Assembly: GCA_965238025.1 (NCBI GenBank)
Contig: OZ250162.1
Location: forward strand, 3,906,001-3,970,000
DNA from: Pelagihabitans sp965238025
Lineage (GTDB): Bacteria; Bacteroidota; Bacteroidia; Flavobacteriales; Flavobacteriaceae
Direction: 5' to 3'
Length of the DNA: 64,000 bases
The translations under genes and the position numbers were made by a program. Below, piece after piece: positions 34,680-42,695 of this stretch (positions within the stretch are counted from its first letter, which is position 1; the number at the start of each line of letters is the position of its first letter). The notes under the pieces were generated by a model, which saw only the letters and a program-made list of their open reading frames with translations, had not been told where the DNA came from and did no database searches.

Positions 34680-35663
34680 ATGAAGGATTCCTTTAATAGA
34701 ACGATAGACTATGTACGCATCGCTGTAACCGATCGCTGTAATTTGCGCTGCTTTTACTGTATGCCTGCGGAAGGTATTCCATATGAGCCAAAAGCACATT
34801 TGCTTAGCTATGAAGAGATTACCCGTTTGTTAAATGTCTTGAGCGGCCTTGGCTTTAAGAAAGTCCGTTTTACGGGTGGCGAACCTTTTCTGCGGAAAGA
34901 TTTTATGCAATTGTTGGAAAATACTGCTGGATTAGACGATTATCAGTCCATACATATCACTTCAAACGGGACCCTTTTACAAAAACAAATTCCACGTTTA
35001 AAGGAATTGGGCATTACCAAAATCAACCTTAGTATCGATTCTTTAAACAAAGAACGGTTTCATAAAATTACGCGACGTGATGATTTTGAAAAAGTGATGC
35101 AGACTTTTCATATGCTCATCGATAATGGGTTTAAAATAAAGCTCAATGCCGTAATCATGAAAGGCATAAACGAACAAGATATTGTCCCCCTAGCGAAGCT
35201 TGCAAAGGACTATCCGGTAGATGTTCGCTTTATTGAAGAAATGCCTTTTAATGGAGGATATAAGGAGAATTTCGAAATGTATTCCGCAAAGGACATTTAT
35301 GCAGATTTAAAAGCCTACTACCCTGGATTGGAAAAACTACCTGGTAAACACGGAGATACGGCAAGTTTGCTTTCGATCCCGGGATATAAAGGAAATATCG
35401 GCGTCATTGCCGCCTTCTCAAGAACCTTTTGCAATACCTGTAATCGTCTCCGAATTTCTTCCAAAGGAGAAATTAAAAGTTGCCTGTACGACGATGGTGT
35501 ATTCAACATTCGTGATTATATGCGCTCCGGGGTATCGGATGAGCAGCTTGTAGATAAGTTCCGAGAAATCGTTCGCCTAAAACCAAAAGACGGATTCGAA
35601 GCAGAGCGATTGCGCAAAGCCCCCAAAGAGGCAATGCAAAGTATGAGCAGTATTGGTGGGTAA
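34680..35663 (+). CDS. moaA: GTP 3',8-cyclase (MoaA)
   Basis: MoaA is the radical SAM enzyme that starts molybdopterin synthesis from GTP. The 327-residue protein has the SAM cluster TDRCNLRCFYCMP (Cys 20, 24 and 27). The second cluster is in FCNTCNRLR plus a Cys thirteen residues on (SCLYDDG). The C-terminus is the required Gly-Gly (SSIGG). Start is ATG 34680 behind GAGAAAG; the TTG start at 34665 would add five residues. It is followed by moeA after about 120 bp that hold a palindromic repeat. Confidence 0.97.
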   Translation: MKDSFNRTIDYVRIAVTDRCNLRCFYCMPAEGIPYEPKAHLLSYEEITRLLNVLSGLGFKKVRFTGGEPFLRKDFMQLLENTAGLDDYQSIHITSNGTLLQKQIPRLKELGITKINLSIDSLNKERFHKITRRDDFEKVMQTFHMLIDNGFKIKLNAVIMKGINEQDIVPLAKLAKDYPVDVRFIEEMPFNGGYKENFEMYSAKDIYADLKAYYPGLEKLPGKHGDTASLLSIPGYKGNIGVIAAFSRTFCNTCNRLRISSKGEIKSCLYDDGVFNIRDYMRSGVSDEQLVDKFREIVRLKPKDGFEAERLRKAPKEAMQSMSSIGG

Positions 35664-35680
35664 CTCAAATCTTTTTTGAA

Positions 35681-35760
35681 CTGTCACATTGAGCGGAGTC
35701 GAAATGCCTTAAGTGTCAGGATGTTTCTCTCCCGAAATTTCGGGACGCTCGAAATAACGG
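35681..35760. repeat. Palindromic intergenic repeat between moaA and moeA
   Basis: The stretch begins TGTCACATTGAGCGGAGTCG and contains the perfect 14-bp palindrome CCCGAAATTTCGGG at 35730-35743. The outer parts ATTGAGCG and CGCTCGAAAT are related inverted copies. Such GAGCGGAGTCGAAAT-type elements are familiar as dispersed non-coding repeats in Bacteroidota genomes. Only one copy is visible in this window. It could fold into a long hairpin in the moaA-moeA transcript. Confidence 0.6.
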
Positions 35761-35782
35761 TAACGATTACTTTAACCCAAAC

Positions 35783-36997
35783 ATGGAAAATACCTTTATC
35801 CCCTACGAAAAAGCCCTCTCGATTTTAGAAGAACACAAAGGCGACTTTCCTGTTGAACCCCGAAACTTGGAAGATTGTATTGGTGCTTATCTTGCGGAAG
35901 ATTTAATCGCGGACCGTGACTTCCCGCCCTTCGATAGGGTTACCATGGACGGAATTGCCATTGTTTATGACTCCTTTGTAGCAGGGCAACGAACATTTTT
36001 GATTGAATCAACGGCCGCTGCAGGAACCCCACAACTGACTTTAAAAGATGCCCAACATTGTATTGAAGTAATGACAGGGGCAATTATGCCAAAAGGTGTA
36101 GATACCGTGATTCGATATGAAGATTTAGCACTTGAAGAAAGCACGGCTACAATTAATCTAAATACCCTAAAACATAAACAGAATGTACATTTCAAAGGAA
36201 TAGATATCGCTTTAGGAACGGTGATCGTGCCAGCAGGAAGAAAACTGTCAAGCGCCGAAATCAATATTGCAGCGGCCGTTGGAAAAGCGACTTTGCAAGT
36301 GCGAAAAATGCCCAAAGTGGTCATTTTTTCTACTGGGGATGAATTGGTTCCCGTGCACCAAACACCAGAATTGCACCAAATACGTAGATCAAATATCTAT
36401 GGAATTCATGCGACACTAAAAGAATGGGGAATTTTGGCAGACCTTAAGCATTTGGCTGACGATAAGGAAGAAATGCTAGAAGTCATTTCAAAAGCGTTAC
36501 ACGATTATGACCTTTTAGTTTTTACCGGAGGTGTCTCCAAAGGAAAGTTTGATTATCTACCCGATGTGCTTGAAGAACTACAAGTCAAAAAACATTTTCA
36601 TAAAATTCAGCAACGTCCGGGAAAGCCTTTTTGGTTTGGTAGTAATGCCAATGGGAAAAAGATTTTCGCCCTTCCAGGGAACCCGGTCTCTTCGTTTGTT
36701 TGTGTATATATGTATTTACAGTTTTGGTTCCATAAGTCCTTGGGTATAGAACAGGAGCAATTGTTTGTGACCTTGAAAAATGATGTAGCGTTCAAACCGG
36801 ATTTGGTCTACTTCTTGGAGGCGAACTTAGAAAGCGCAGCTGACGGAAAGTTAGTCGCAAATGCCATAAAGGGAAACGGTTCGGGCGATTTCGCAAATCT
36901 TATAAAAACTGATGGGTTTCTAATATTACCCCAAAACAAAAACCGGTTTTTTGCCAATGAGGTTTATCCTTTTGTATCTTATCGACCAAAATGGTAA
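35783..36997 (+). CDS. moeA: Molybdopterin molybdotransferase
   Basis: MoeA inserts molybdate into adenylated molybdopterin. The 404-residue protein has the family motifs FPPFDRVTMDGIAI (about 50-63), GAIMPKGVDTVIRYED, VIFSTGDELVP, LLVFTGGVSKGKFDYL and a C-terminal KIFALPGNPVSSFVCVYMY. No MogA/MoaB domain is fused and none lies in the window, so the adenylating partner must be encoded elsewhere. It belongs to the same plus-strand group as moaA. Confidence 0.96.
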   Translation: MENTFIPYEKALSILEEHKGDFPVEPRNLEDCIGAYLAEDLIADRDFPPFDRVTMDGIAIVYDSFVAGQRTFLIESTAAAGTPQLTLKDAQHCIEVMTGAIMPKGVDTVIRYEDLALEESTATINLNTLKHKQNVHFKGIDIALGTVIVPAGRKLSSAEINIAAAVGKATLQVRKMPKVVIFSTGDELVPVHQTPELHQIRRSNIYGIHATLKEWGILADLKHLADDKEEMLEVISKALHDYDLLVFTGGVSKGKFDYLPDVLEELQVKKHFHKIQQRPGKPFWFGSNANGKKIFALPGNPVSSFVCVYMYLQFWFHKSLGIEQEQLFVTLKNDVAFKPDLVYFLEANLESAADGKLVANAIKGNGSGDFANLIKTDGFLILPQNKNRFFANEVYPFVSYRPKW

Positions 36998-37073
36998 CCT
37001 CCTACAATGAAAATCAAAAAGACAGCTTGTTGTAAAGACATACTGCGTACAACTAAAAAAGTAGGAGCAGTCA

Positions 37074-37193
37074 ATGCACCAGCCTGATTGGATTATCTAT
37101 ATCGCCTTTATCTTTGCCATCTTGTACAATGGTAATTTCCAATATTTTTATCGCTTTATAAAATTTGATTGGAAAAGCGGAATGGCATCTTAG
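37074..37193 (+). CDS. Possible 39-residue membrane peptide
   Basis: A short frame with ATG 37074 behind GTAGGAGCAG. It encodes a hydrophobic N-terminal helix (DWIIYIAFIFAILYNG) and a basic, aromatic tail (FQYFYRFIKFDWKSG). Its stop overlaps the end of the opposing TauE-type gene. Helix followed by an aromatic/basic end is common in genuine small membrane proteins, but there is no family match. A second short frame (37007-37087) overlaps it. Low certainty. Confidence 0.3.
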   Translation: MHQPDWIIYIAFIFAILYNGNFQYFYRFIKFDWKSGMAS

Positions 37194-37969
37194 AACTCCA
37201 ACTGCATACCATTAATTAATAGCACCCGAACACCAACTATCAAAATGAGAATGGCGGTTACAACTTTAATCCCGCTACCGGTCAATTTACTTAAGCTCAA
37301 TCGAATTCCTATTTGACCTCCAATAAATACAGCTAAAATTAATCCCATAGCTTCGACCCATGGGAGTTCAAAAGTGTCTTTGGTCAGTAGCCCCCCAATA
37401 CCTGACACCGAGTTTACCAAAATAAAAAAACTGGCCAGTGCCGCTATTTTTATAGATTTATCCCATTTCATATGATTTAGAATGGGAGCTAAAAAAATTC
37501 CTCCACCAATCCCTACCAGGCCTGATAAGAATCCTATACCCGCCCCTAGCAAATAGGTGACATACGCAGGATAATTGGGATTCACCTCTTCCGATTTTTT
37601 CAGTTTAACGGTTTGATATATTAGCGCTAATGCAGAAATAATTAAAGCTCCCCCAAGAATTATAAAAAAGCTACTTTCAGAAAGCCGAAACCGCGCCCCA
37701 ATAAAGGCCAACGGAATACTGGTTATTATAAAGGGAAGAAACTTTTTAAAATCGAGATGTCCGTTTTTCCAATAGAGGTAACTACTTCCGGAAACTACGA
37801 CCAGATTGCAAATCAAGGCCGTACTTCTAATCACAAAAAAACTTGTAAAAACCAATGCCAGTAGTGCCAAATAACTGGACCCTCCACCAAAACCAACTGA
37901 GGAATACAAAATCGCAATGACAAAAAAGCCAAGCATTAACAATAAAAGTGCAGGAACGGTTAGGAGCAT
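37190..37969 (-). CDS. TauE/SafE family anion transporter
   Basis: A 259-residue protein with about eight membrane helices and the TauE/SafE landmarks YSSVGFGGGSSYLALLAL near the N-terminus and GFLSGLVGIGGGIFLAPIL in the middle. Family members export sulfite, sulfoacetate or related organosulfur anions, and some are linked to sulfur-carrier metabolism. Placed at the end of the Moco operon with a 10-bp overlap with moeB, it may move a sulfur compound used or released there. The substrate is inferred, not shown. Confidence 0.88.
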   Translation of the reverse strand: MLLTVPALLLLMLGFFVIAILYSSVGFGGGSSYLALLALVFTSFFVIRSTALICNLVVVSGSSYLYWKNGHLDFKKFLPFIITSIPLAFIGARFRLSESSFFIILGGALIISALALIYQTVKLKKSEEVNPNYPAYVTYLLGAGIGFLSGLVGIGGGIFLAPILNHMKWDKSIKIAALASFFILVNSVSGIGGLLTKDTFELPWVEAMGLILAVFIGGQIGIRLSLSKLTGSGIKVVTAILILIVGVRVLLINGMQLEF

Positions 37970-39027
37970 GTAGCCAAGTACTGGTTTAGACCTCCTAAAA
38001 TACTAAAAAGTGAACTCTCAGGATATTGTTCTTTTAATTGTTTGAGAGCAGTTTCACTTCGCTTTCCCGATTGACATAATAAATACACCGGAAGCGAAAA
38101 ATCTATTTTATCAGAACTGTTTTCCAACTCATTCAAAGGAATGTGAATGGAATTAGGTAAGTGATACGTTTTGAGCTCTTCAGACGTTCGTACATCTATA
38201 ATTTGGGCATTGTCAGCTAACAATTTTTGTAGTTCTTCGGCTGCAATTAAGGGAACGATTTCACAAGGGTCGTTCCATTCATAAAAATCTTGCAGTTTGG
38301 TTATTCCTAAATTCCCAGATTGCAAATTGAATTTTATTTTTTGATAAGATTGCTCAAGTCCATCGAAAATTAAAAGCTTCCCTGAAAGTAACTCACCAAT
38401 TTCCGTAATGACTTTAATGGTTTCCAAAGCTTGCAGGTTTCCAATAATTCCGGGAATGATTCCCAAGACACCATGTTCATTACAATTGGGTACCTCATCC
38501 TCTTTGGGCATATTCGGAAAGAGACAACGGTATGTGGGGCCGCCCTGATAATTAAAAACACTTACTTGCCCTTCATAACCATGAAGTGCTCCGTAGACAA
38601 AAGGTTTTTTTAAAATAATACAGGCATCGTTAACCAAATATCGGGTAGGAAAATTATCCGAAGCATCAATAACAATATCGTATTTGGTTATAATTTCAAG
38701 TGCATTTTCAGTGTTTAAAAAAGTGTCGTACCCCTCTAATATTGTATCAGGGTTTTGGGCCTTTAGCCTCGCTATGGCAACGTCTACTTTTGGTTTCCCA
38801 ATATCCGTCTCTGCATATAATACTTGTCGATGTAGATTGGTTTCAGAAACAGTATCACCGTCAATCACCCCTATCTTCCCAACACCCATGGCATTTAGGT
38901 ATGTCAATACGGGTACACCCAGTCCACCAGCTCCTATGACTAATACCCTAGCATCGGTGAGCTTTTGTTGGCTTTCTGAACCAAAATCTTTTAAGGTAGT
39001 TTGTCGTATGTAGCGGTTTGAGCTCAT
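37960..39027 (-). CDS. moeB: MoeB-type adenylyltransferase with rhodanese domain
   Basis: A 355-residue protein. Residues about 1-245 are a ThiF/MoeB/HesA domain: VLVIGAGGLGVPVLTYLNAMG, DGDTVSETNLHRQVLY, IDASDNFPTRYLVND and a Cys-containing VPNCNEHGVLGIIPG. About 250-355 is a rhodanese domain with the reactive Cys in LLCQSGKRSET. It adenylates the MoaD C-terminus and hands it sulfur. The CxxC zinc pairs of the enterobacterial enzyme are not intact (TYRC instead of CYRC), so the zinc site may be lost. The gene lies between mobA and the TauE-type gene in the moaD-to-tauE operon. Confidence 0.9.
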   Translation of the reverse strand: MSSNRYIRQTTLKDFGSESQQKLTDARVLVIGAGGLGVPVLTYLNAMGVGKIGVIDGDTVSETNLHRQVLYAETDIGKPKVDVAIARLKAQNPDTILEGYDTFLNTENALEIITKYDIVIDASDNFPTRYLVNDACIILKKPFVYGALHGYEGQVSVFNYQGGPTYRCLFPNMPKEDEVPNCNEHGVLGIIPGIIGNLQALETIKVITEIGELLSGKLLIFDGLEQSYQKIKFNLQSGNLGITKLQDFYEWNDPCEIVPLIAAEELQKLLADNAQIIDVRTSEELKTYHLPNSIHIPLNELENSSDKIDFSLPVYLLCQSGKRSETALKQLKEQYPESSLFSILGGLNQYLATCS

Positions 39028-39084
39028 ATTCTTTTGTCATGCTACTCCCTTCAAACAATGGGAAGTGCTTTACCTTTATTCTGG

Positions 39085-39681
39085 TTATACTTCCGATATT
39101 TTCTCAATCGCCATCCTATACTCTTCCTCCGAATTGGCATTCAACAATACGTTTTCGTTCTTCGGAAATACCAATTTTGTGTCATGATTGATCAGAAATT
39201 TTCGCGGGCAAGTACCTGTTCCCAAATCTAAATAACGAACAGAATCCGCAAAGGCATGCGGTTCCCAAATCGCACATAAAGGTTCTGGTAATGGGTTTTC
39301 TTTAAGCGCAAAGGCTGTTGCCATTTTTTCTGGATTTCGAGCTGCTATCAACTCCTGCAAGGCCTCTAAATCCATCAACGGTAAATCGCAGGCAAGCACC
39401 AACCAAGCTACTTTAGGGTATTTCTTATGCGCCGATAAAAGCCCATTATATGGACCCTTGTATTCGTTTAAATCGACAATGGTTTTTATACATGAAGGTA
39501 ACGCTCCTTCTTGATCCTCTCTCAAACTAACAAAGGTTTCCTCACAGCTTTGATTGAGCAAATCATACAAATATTCACGCTGTGGTTTTCCATGATAGGA
39601 AATGACACTTTTGTCTGCTCCCATTCGGGTGCTCTTTCCACCCGACAAAACGAGTCCGTAAAGTTTAGCGATTGACGTCAT
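39085..39681 (-). CDS. mobA: Molybdenum cofactor guanylyltransferase
   Basis: MobA attaches GMP to Moco, which is needed by DMSO-reductase-type enzymes. The 198-residue protein has the nucleotidyltransferase loop LVLSGGKSTRMGADKSV (about 10-26), VDLNEYKGPYNGLLSA and the metal motif LACDLPLMD. The start overlaps the moaC end by 17 bp, and moeB follows after 57 bp. Presence of MobA suggests the host uses guanylated Moco enzymes as well as XDH-type ones served by XdhC. Confidence 0.93.
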   Translation of the reverse strand: MTSIAKLYGLVLSGGKSTRMGADKSVISYHGKPQREYLYDLLNQSCEETFVSLREDQEGALPSCIKTIVDLNEYKGPYNGLLSAHKKYPKVAWLVLACDLPLMDLEALQELIAARNPEKMATAFALKENPLPEPLCAIWEPHAFADSVRYLDLGTGTCPRKFLINHDTKLVFPKNENVLLNANSEEEYRMAIEKISEV

Positions 39682-40138
39682 GCTTCCCTCCTGTCTTTTG
39701 TTTCAATTGAATATCAGAAATCGTAATATCATGCGAAAGTGCTTTACACATATCATAAATGGTTAATGCTGCCACAGAAACTCCTGTCAGCGCCTCCATT
39801 TCAACTCCGGTTTTTTCGTTACATTTCACTTTGCAGACTACATGCAATGCATTTTCTTTGGGAGAAATATCTATTTGTACCTTGGAAAGATTGATCTGAT
39901 GACAAAGCGGGATTAATTCCGATGTTTTTTTTACGGCCTGAATCCCTGCGATTACCGCCGTTTGGATAATACTGCCCTTGTACCCTAGAAAGTCTTGTGC
40001 TGACAAGGTCTCAAAAACATTCAAAGGGAAAATGACCTTACCTGATGCTACTGCCGTTCTCACGCTTTCTTGCTTGCCCGACACATCTACCATTGAGGCG
40101 TTGCCAGTCTCATCAATATGTGAAAGTTGCTTGTTCAT
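39665..40138 (-). CDS. moaC: Cyclic pyranopterin monophosphate synthase
   Basis: MoaC converts the MoaA product into cyclic pyranopterin monophosphate. The 157-residue protein carries MVDVSGKQESVRTAVASG, TSELIPLCHQINLSKVQI and GVEMEALTGVSVAALTIYDMCKA, with the terminal KTGG motif before HDVNR. All known active-site regions are present. It is separated from moaE by 88 bp containing a four-unit 7-bp repeat. Confidence 0.96.
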   Translation of the reverse strand: MNKQLSHIDETGNASMVDVSGKQESVRTAVASGKVIFPLNVFETLSAQDFLGYKGSIIQTAVIAGIQAVKKTSELIPLCHQINLSKVQIDISPKENALHVVCKVKCNEKTGVEMEALTGVSVAALTIYDMCKALSHDITISDIQLKQKTGGKHDVNR

Positions 40139-40196
40139 GTTATTATATTCCCCTTGTTTGTACTTCCTTAGAGAGCATTAACTGTTTGACTCCTCT

Positions 40197-40224
40197 TTTC
40201 GTATTTCGCACCTCGTACTTCATC
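40197..40224 (-). repeat. Four-unit 7-bp-periodic array behind moaE
   Basis: On the plus strand the units are TTTCGTA TTTCGCA CCTCGTA CTTCATC. As read from moaE they are GATGAAG TACGAGG TGCGAAA TACGAAA. The array ends one base from the moaE stop codon. Units differ by one to three bases, so it has diverged from a perfect repeat. Confidence 0.75.
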
Positions 40225-40225
40225 C

Positions 40226-40645
40226 CTACGGATGCGCCGAAACCCAAACCGATTTATTTTCGAACAACTCCTTCTTCCAGATGGGAACCGTTTCCTTAAG
40301 TGTATCTATTAGGTATCTGCAAGCCGCAAAACAGGCTTCGCGATGCGCCGAAGAGGCCCCAACAACAACAACTGGTTCCTCAACTTTTTTAACACCAACG
40401 GCATGGCAAATAATCACTTTGTTCAAGTCCCATTTTTGTAGGGCCAGATCGGCGATTTTGTCCATCTCTTTTAGTGCCATTTTTTCATAGGCCTCAAACT
40501 CTAAGGACACCACTTTTTCATTTTGGGTAAATTCCCGTACCGTACCTACAAAAACACAAATTCCGCCACTTTTGGCATCCGACAGCTTCGCATGCGCCTT
40601 GGCAATATCAATTGTTGCTACTATTGAAATGTCTTTTTTCATCAT
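40226..40645 (-). CDS. moaE: Molybdopterin synthase catalytic subunit
   Basis: MoaE forms the dithiolene by taking two sulfurs from thiocarboxylated MoaD. The 139-residue protein has GGICVFVGTVREF (about 27-39), LEFEAYEKMALKEM, VICHAVGVKKVEEPVVVVG and SSAHREACFAACRYLID. PIWKKELFENKSVWV follows, where the two Lys are catalytic. Start overlaps the moaD stop (ATGATGA), giving a MoaD-MoaE pair with coupled translation. Confidence 0.96.
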   Translation of the reverse strand: MMKKDISIVATIDIAKAHAKLSDAKSGGICVFVGTVREFTQNEKVVSLEFEAYEKMALKEMDKIADLALQKWDLNKVIICHAVGVKKVEEPVVVVGASSAHREACFAACRYLIDTLKETVPIWKKELFENKSVWVSAHP

Positions 40646-40884
40646 CCTCCACTAACAGGTGGTATAATCGCGATTTCATCATTGCCTTTCAGAACCAATT
40701 CATCGTCGGCATATTCACTATTTACCGCAACCGCCAACGACGACAACTTACCAAATTCAGGGTAGGTTTCCGAAAGCATTTTCTTTAACTCCGATACCGA
40801 ATTTGGTCCTTCATTATCCGTTGAAATCCGAATTTTTGACTCCCCGACAATATCCTTGGCAATTCCGAACAACAACACCTCCAT
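40642..40884 (-). CDS. moaD: Molybdopterin synthase sulfur carrier subunit
   Basis: An 80-residue ubiquitin-like protein ending in IIPPVSGG. The terminal Gly-Gly is adenylated by MoeB and then thiocarboxylated. It starts the minus-strand set moaD-moaE-moaC-mobA-moeB-tauE. The preceding gene on the same strand ends 46 bp upstream, so the promoter may lie farther back. Confidence 0.93.
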   Translation of the reverse strand: MEVLLFGIAKDIVGESKIRISTDNEGPNSVSELKKMLSETYPEFGKLSSLAVAVNSEYADDELVLKGNDEIAIIPPVSGG

Positions 40885-40930
40885 ATTTCACGTCATTAGA
40901 ACGTACAATTTACTTAAAAAAAGTGATTTG

Positions 40931-41731
40931 CTAGTGCTTTTCAATGATTTTACCATTTGCTGGCATAGCGAAAAAGTCTGCAGGTTCTATCGAATTGCTC
41001 ATGCTAACATTTTCAAATATTCTAGTACTGGACGGACCCAATATATCACCATTTTCAACCTTGTGCCAGGTAAGTGATTTTGGCAAAACGAGTCCATCAA
41101 CATTTTGCCAATCATTATATCTTATCCAATTTACCTTCTCGGATTTTTCACCACTACGATATGTAACAGTATAACCCAGCCAAGCCACTTGATTGGTGTC
41201 AGGATCGTAGTACAAAAAGTATTCATCTTTTGAAGAAACCCCAATTCCATCGTCATAACTGATCCGGATACCTGGATACGACTTTCCTTGATATTCCAAG
41301 GCATCGACTTCATTGTATTGAATTCCCTCATCGGCCAATACAAAGGGCATTGCATAGAAATAGAACATTAGATTGTGATAAAAAATCGGGTCTCCCTTGT
41401 ACATTTCTTTCGCATCGGCCAACCAAAAATCCTTTCCATCGTACCCCATCGAATAATCAGGGGTTACTATTTTTTCTTTTCTGGATCTTAAATCTATGGT
41501 CTGGACTTCATCGCCCTCCGATTTTGGCATCGTAAAAGACATGGTACTTTTTGCCCTCCAATTCTCCAGACCACCATGGGCCTCAAAAATAGCATTGAGT
41601 GCTTTCGGATAAACCGGAGTTTTTACCTCAACAACCTCTTCAGCCATTGAATCTTTAGCATTCCCGGGTTTTGGGGTCTCCTTGCAACCGGTAATCATAA
41701 CTAGGACAAGCAAACTTAAAATTCTATTCAT
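40931..41731 (-). CDS. DUF6503 family lipoprotein
   Basis: A 266-residue predicted lipoprotein (lipobox MITGC, Cys about 16) with a short acidic spacer. The DUF6503-type domain follows: ALNAIFEAHGGLENWRAKST, then MSFTMPKSEGDEVQTIDLRSRKE, YDGKDFWLADAKEMY and GKSYPGIRISYDDGIG. The family resembles LolA/LolB-type beta folds that bind lipid, but no role is established. It may be co-transcribed with moaD. Confidence 0.78.
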   Translation of the reverse strand: MNRILSLLVLVMITGCKETPKPGNAKDSMAEEVVEVKTPVYPKALNAIFEAHGGLENWRAKSTMSFTMPKSEGDEVQTIDLRSRKEKIVTPDYSMGYDGKDFWLADAKEMYKGDPIFYHNLMFYFYAMPFVLADEGIQYNEVDALEYQGKSYPGIRISYDDGIGVSSKDEYFLYYDPDTNQVAWLGYTVTYRSGEKSEKVNWIRYNDWQNVDGLVLPKSLTWHKVENGDILGPSSTRIFENVSMSNSIEPADFFAMPANGKIIEKH

Positions 41732-41782
41732 CTGTTTTGGTTTTTAGATTCTTGCATTCCGTCGCGCGAAAATCGTTTTCTT

Positions 41783-41790
41783 TACTTTTG
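41783..41790 (+). promoter_or_regulatory. Bacteroidota -7 promoter element for the TrmH-type gene
   Basis: TACTTTTG matches TAnnTTTG and ends 5 bp ahead of the ATG at 41796, which implies a leaderless or nearly leaderless mRNA. Confidence 0.45.
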
Positions 41791-41795
41791 TAAGA

Positions 41796-42605
41796 ATGGG
41801 TGAAATTAAGCAAATAACCAGTGTTCAAAATTCCTTGATAAAAAAGGTGGTTTTGTTAAAGGAAAAATCTAGGGAACGAAAAAAATCGGGTTTATTTGTG
41901 TTGGAAGGACAGCGTGAATTGCAACTGGCCCTAAAGGGAAAATACGAAATCGAAACCCTATTTTTCTACGAAGGAATCGTTTCGAAAAATGATGCTATGA
42001 CGTACACTTCGGATTTAGAAAATCAAGTTGAATTGATATCGGTTTCAAAAGAAGTTTATCAAAAAATTGCCTACCGAGAAACTACCGAGGGTATCCTGGC
42101 TATTGCAAAAAGTAAATCCCTCGCTTTGAGCAATCTTACTTTCAAATCTAAAAACCCTTTGCTCCTGGTAGCGGAAGCGCCCGAGAAACCTGGAAATCTT
42201 GGCGCGCTTTTGCGAACGGCGGATGCCTCAAAATTGGATGCCGTTATCATTGCAAACCCTAAGGGCGATCTCTATAATCCAAACACTATTCGTTCTAGTA
42301 TTGGTTGTGTTTTCACCAATGCAATAGCTGCTGGGTCAACCCAGGAGGTAATCGGTTTTCTAAAATCTCAGGGAATCAATATTTTCTGCGCAGCCTTGTC
42401 CGCTTCAAAAAACTATGCCGAAATTGATTTTACCGGACCTGCCGCCATCGTAGTAGGCACAGAATCTACTGGACTTACTAAGAATTGGCTTCAAAATTCC
42501 ACCCAAAATATCATAATACCTATGCGGGGTGAAATTGATTCTATGAACGTTTCTGTATCGGCGGCAATAATTGTTTTCGAAGCGATACGACAACGTGGCA
42601 TATAA
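41796..42605 (+). CDS. TrmH/SpoU family RNA methyltransferase
   Basis: A 269-residue SPOUT methyltransferase. The N-terminal substrate-binding part has SRERKKSGLFVLEGQRELQL. The knotted catalytic domain has the three SpoU motifs: VAEAPEKPGNLGALLRTADA, AAIVVGTESTGLTKNWL and IIIPMRGEIDSMNVSVSAAI. It 2'-O-methylates rRNA or tRNA; which target cannot be told from sequence. The stop codon forms part of an inverted repeat ahead of relA/spoT. Confidence 0.92.
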   Translation: MGEIKQITSVQNSLIKKVVLLKEKSRERKKSGLFVLEGQRELQLALKGKYEIETLFFYEGIVSKNDAMTYTSDLENQVELISVSKEVYQKIAYRETTEGILAIAKSKSLALSNLTFKSKNPLLLVAEAPEKPGNLGALLRTADASKLDAVIIANPKGDLYNPNTIRSSIGCVFTNAIAAGSTQEVIGFLKSQGINIFCAALSASKNYAEIDFTGPAAIVVGTESTGLTKNWLQNSTQNIIIPMRGEIDSMNVSVSAAIIVFEAIRQRGI

Positions 42606-42667
42606 CAAAAATCACTACACTTAAAATGCCAGTTAATAAGACCAAGGAATGATTTTTGTTGTGTAGT
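42604..42667. repeat. Interlocked inverted repeats ahead of the relA/spoT gene
   Basis: AACAAAAATCA (42604-42614) is the exact complement of TGATTTTTGTT (42650-42660). ACTACAC (42614-42620) is the complement of GTGTAGT (42661-42667). The order is arm1, arm2, arm1', arm2', so the two helices cannot be nested. They would form either an H-type pseudoknot or two mutually exclusive hairpins. The element lies between the methyltransferase stop and the next ATG (42696). Confidence 0.6.
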
Positions 42668-42695
42668 CTTTTGGATTGTTCTATTTTAGTTTTGA

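Noticed and set aside
42687..42694. TAGTTTTG as the relA/spoT promoter
   Set aside because: It matches TAnnTTTG but ends one base from the ATG, so transcription would begin inside the gene; a conserved upstream site is more likely.
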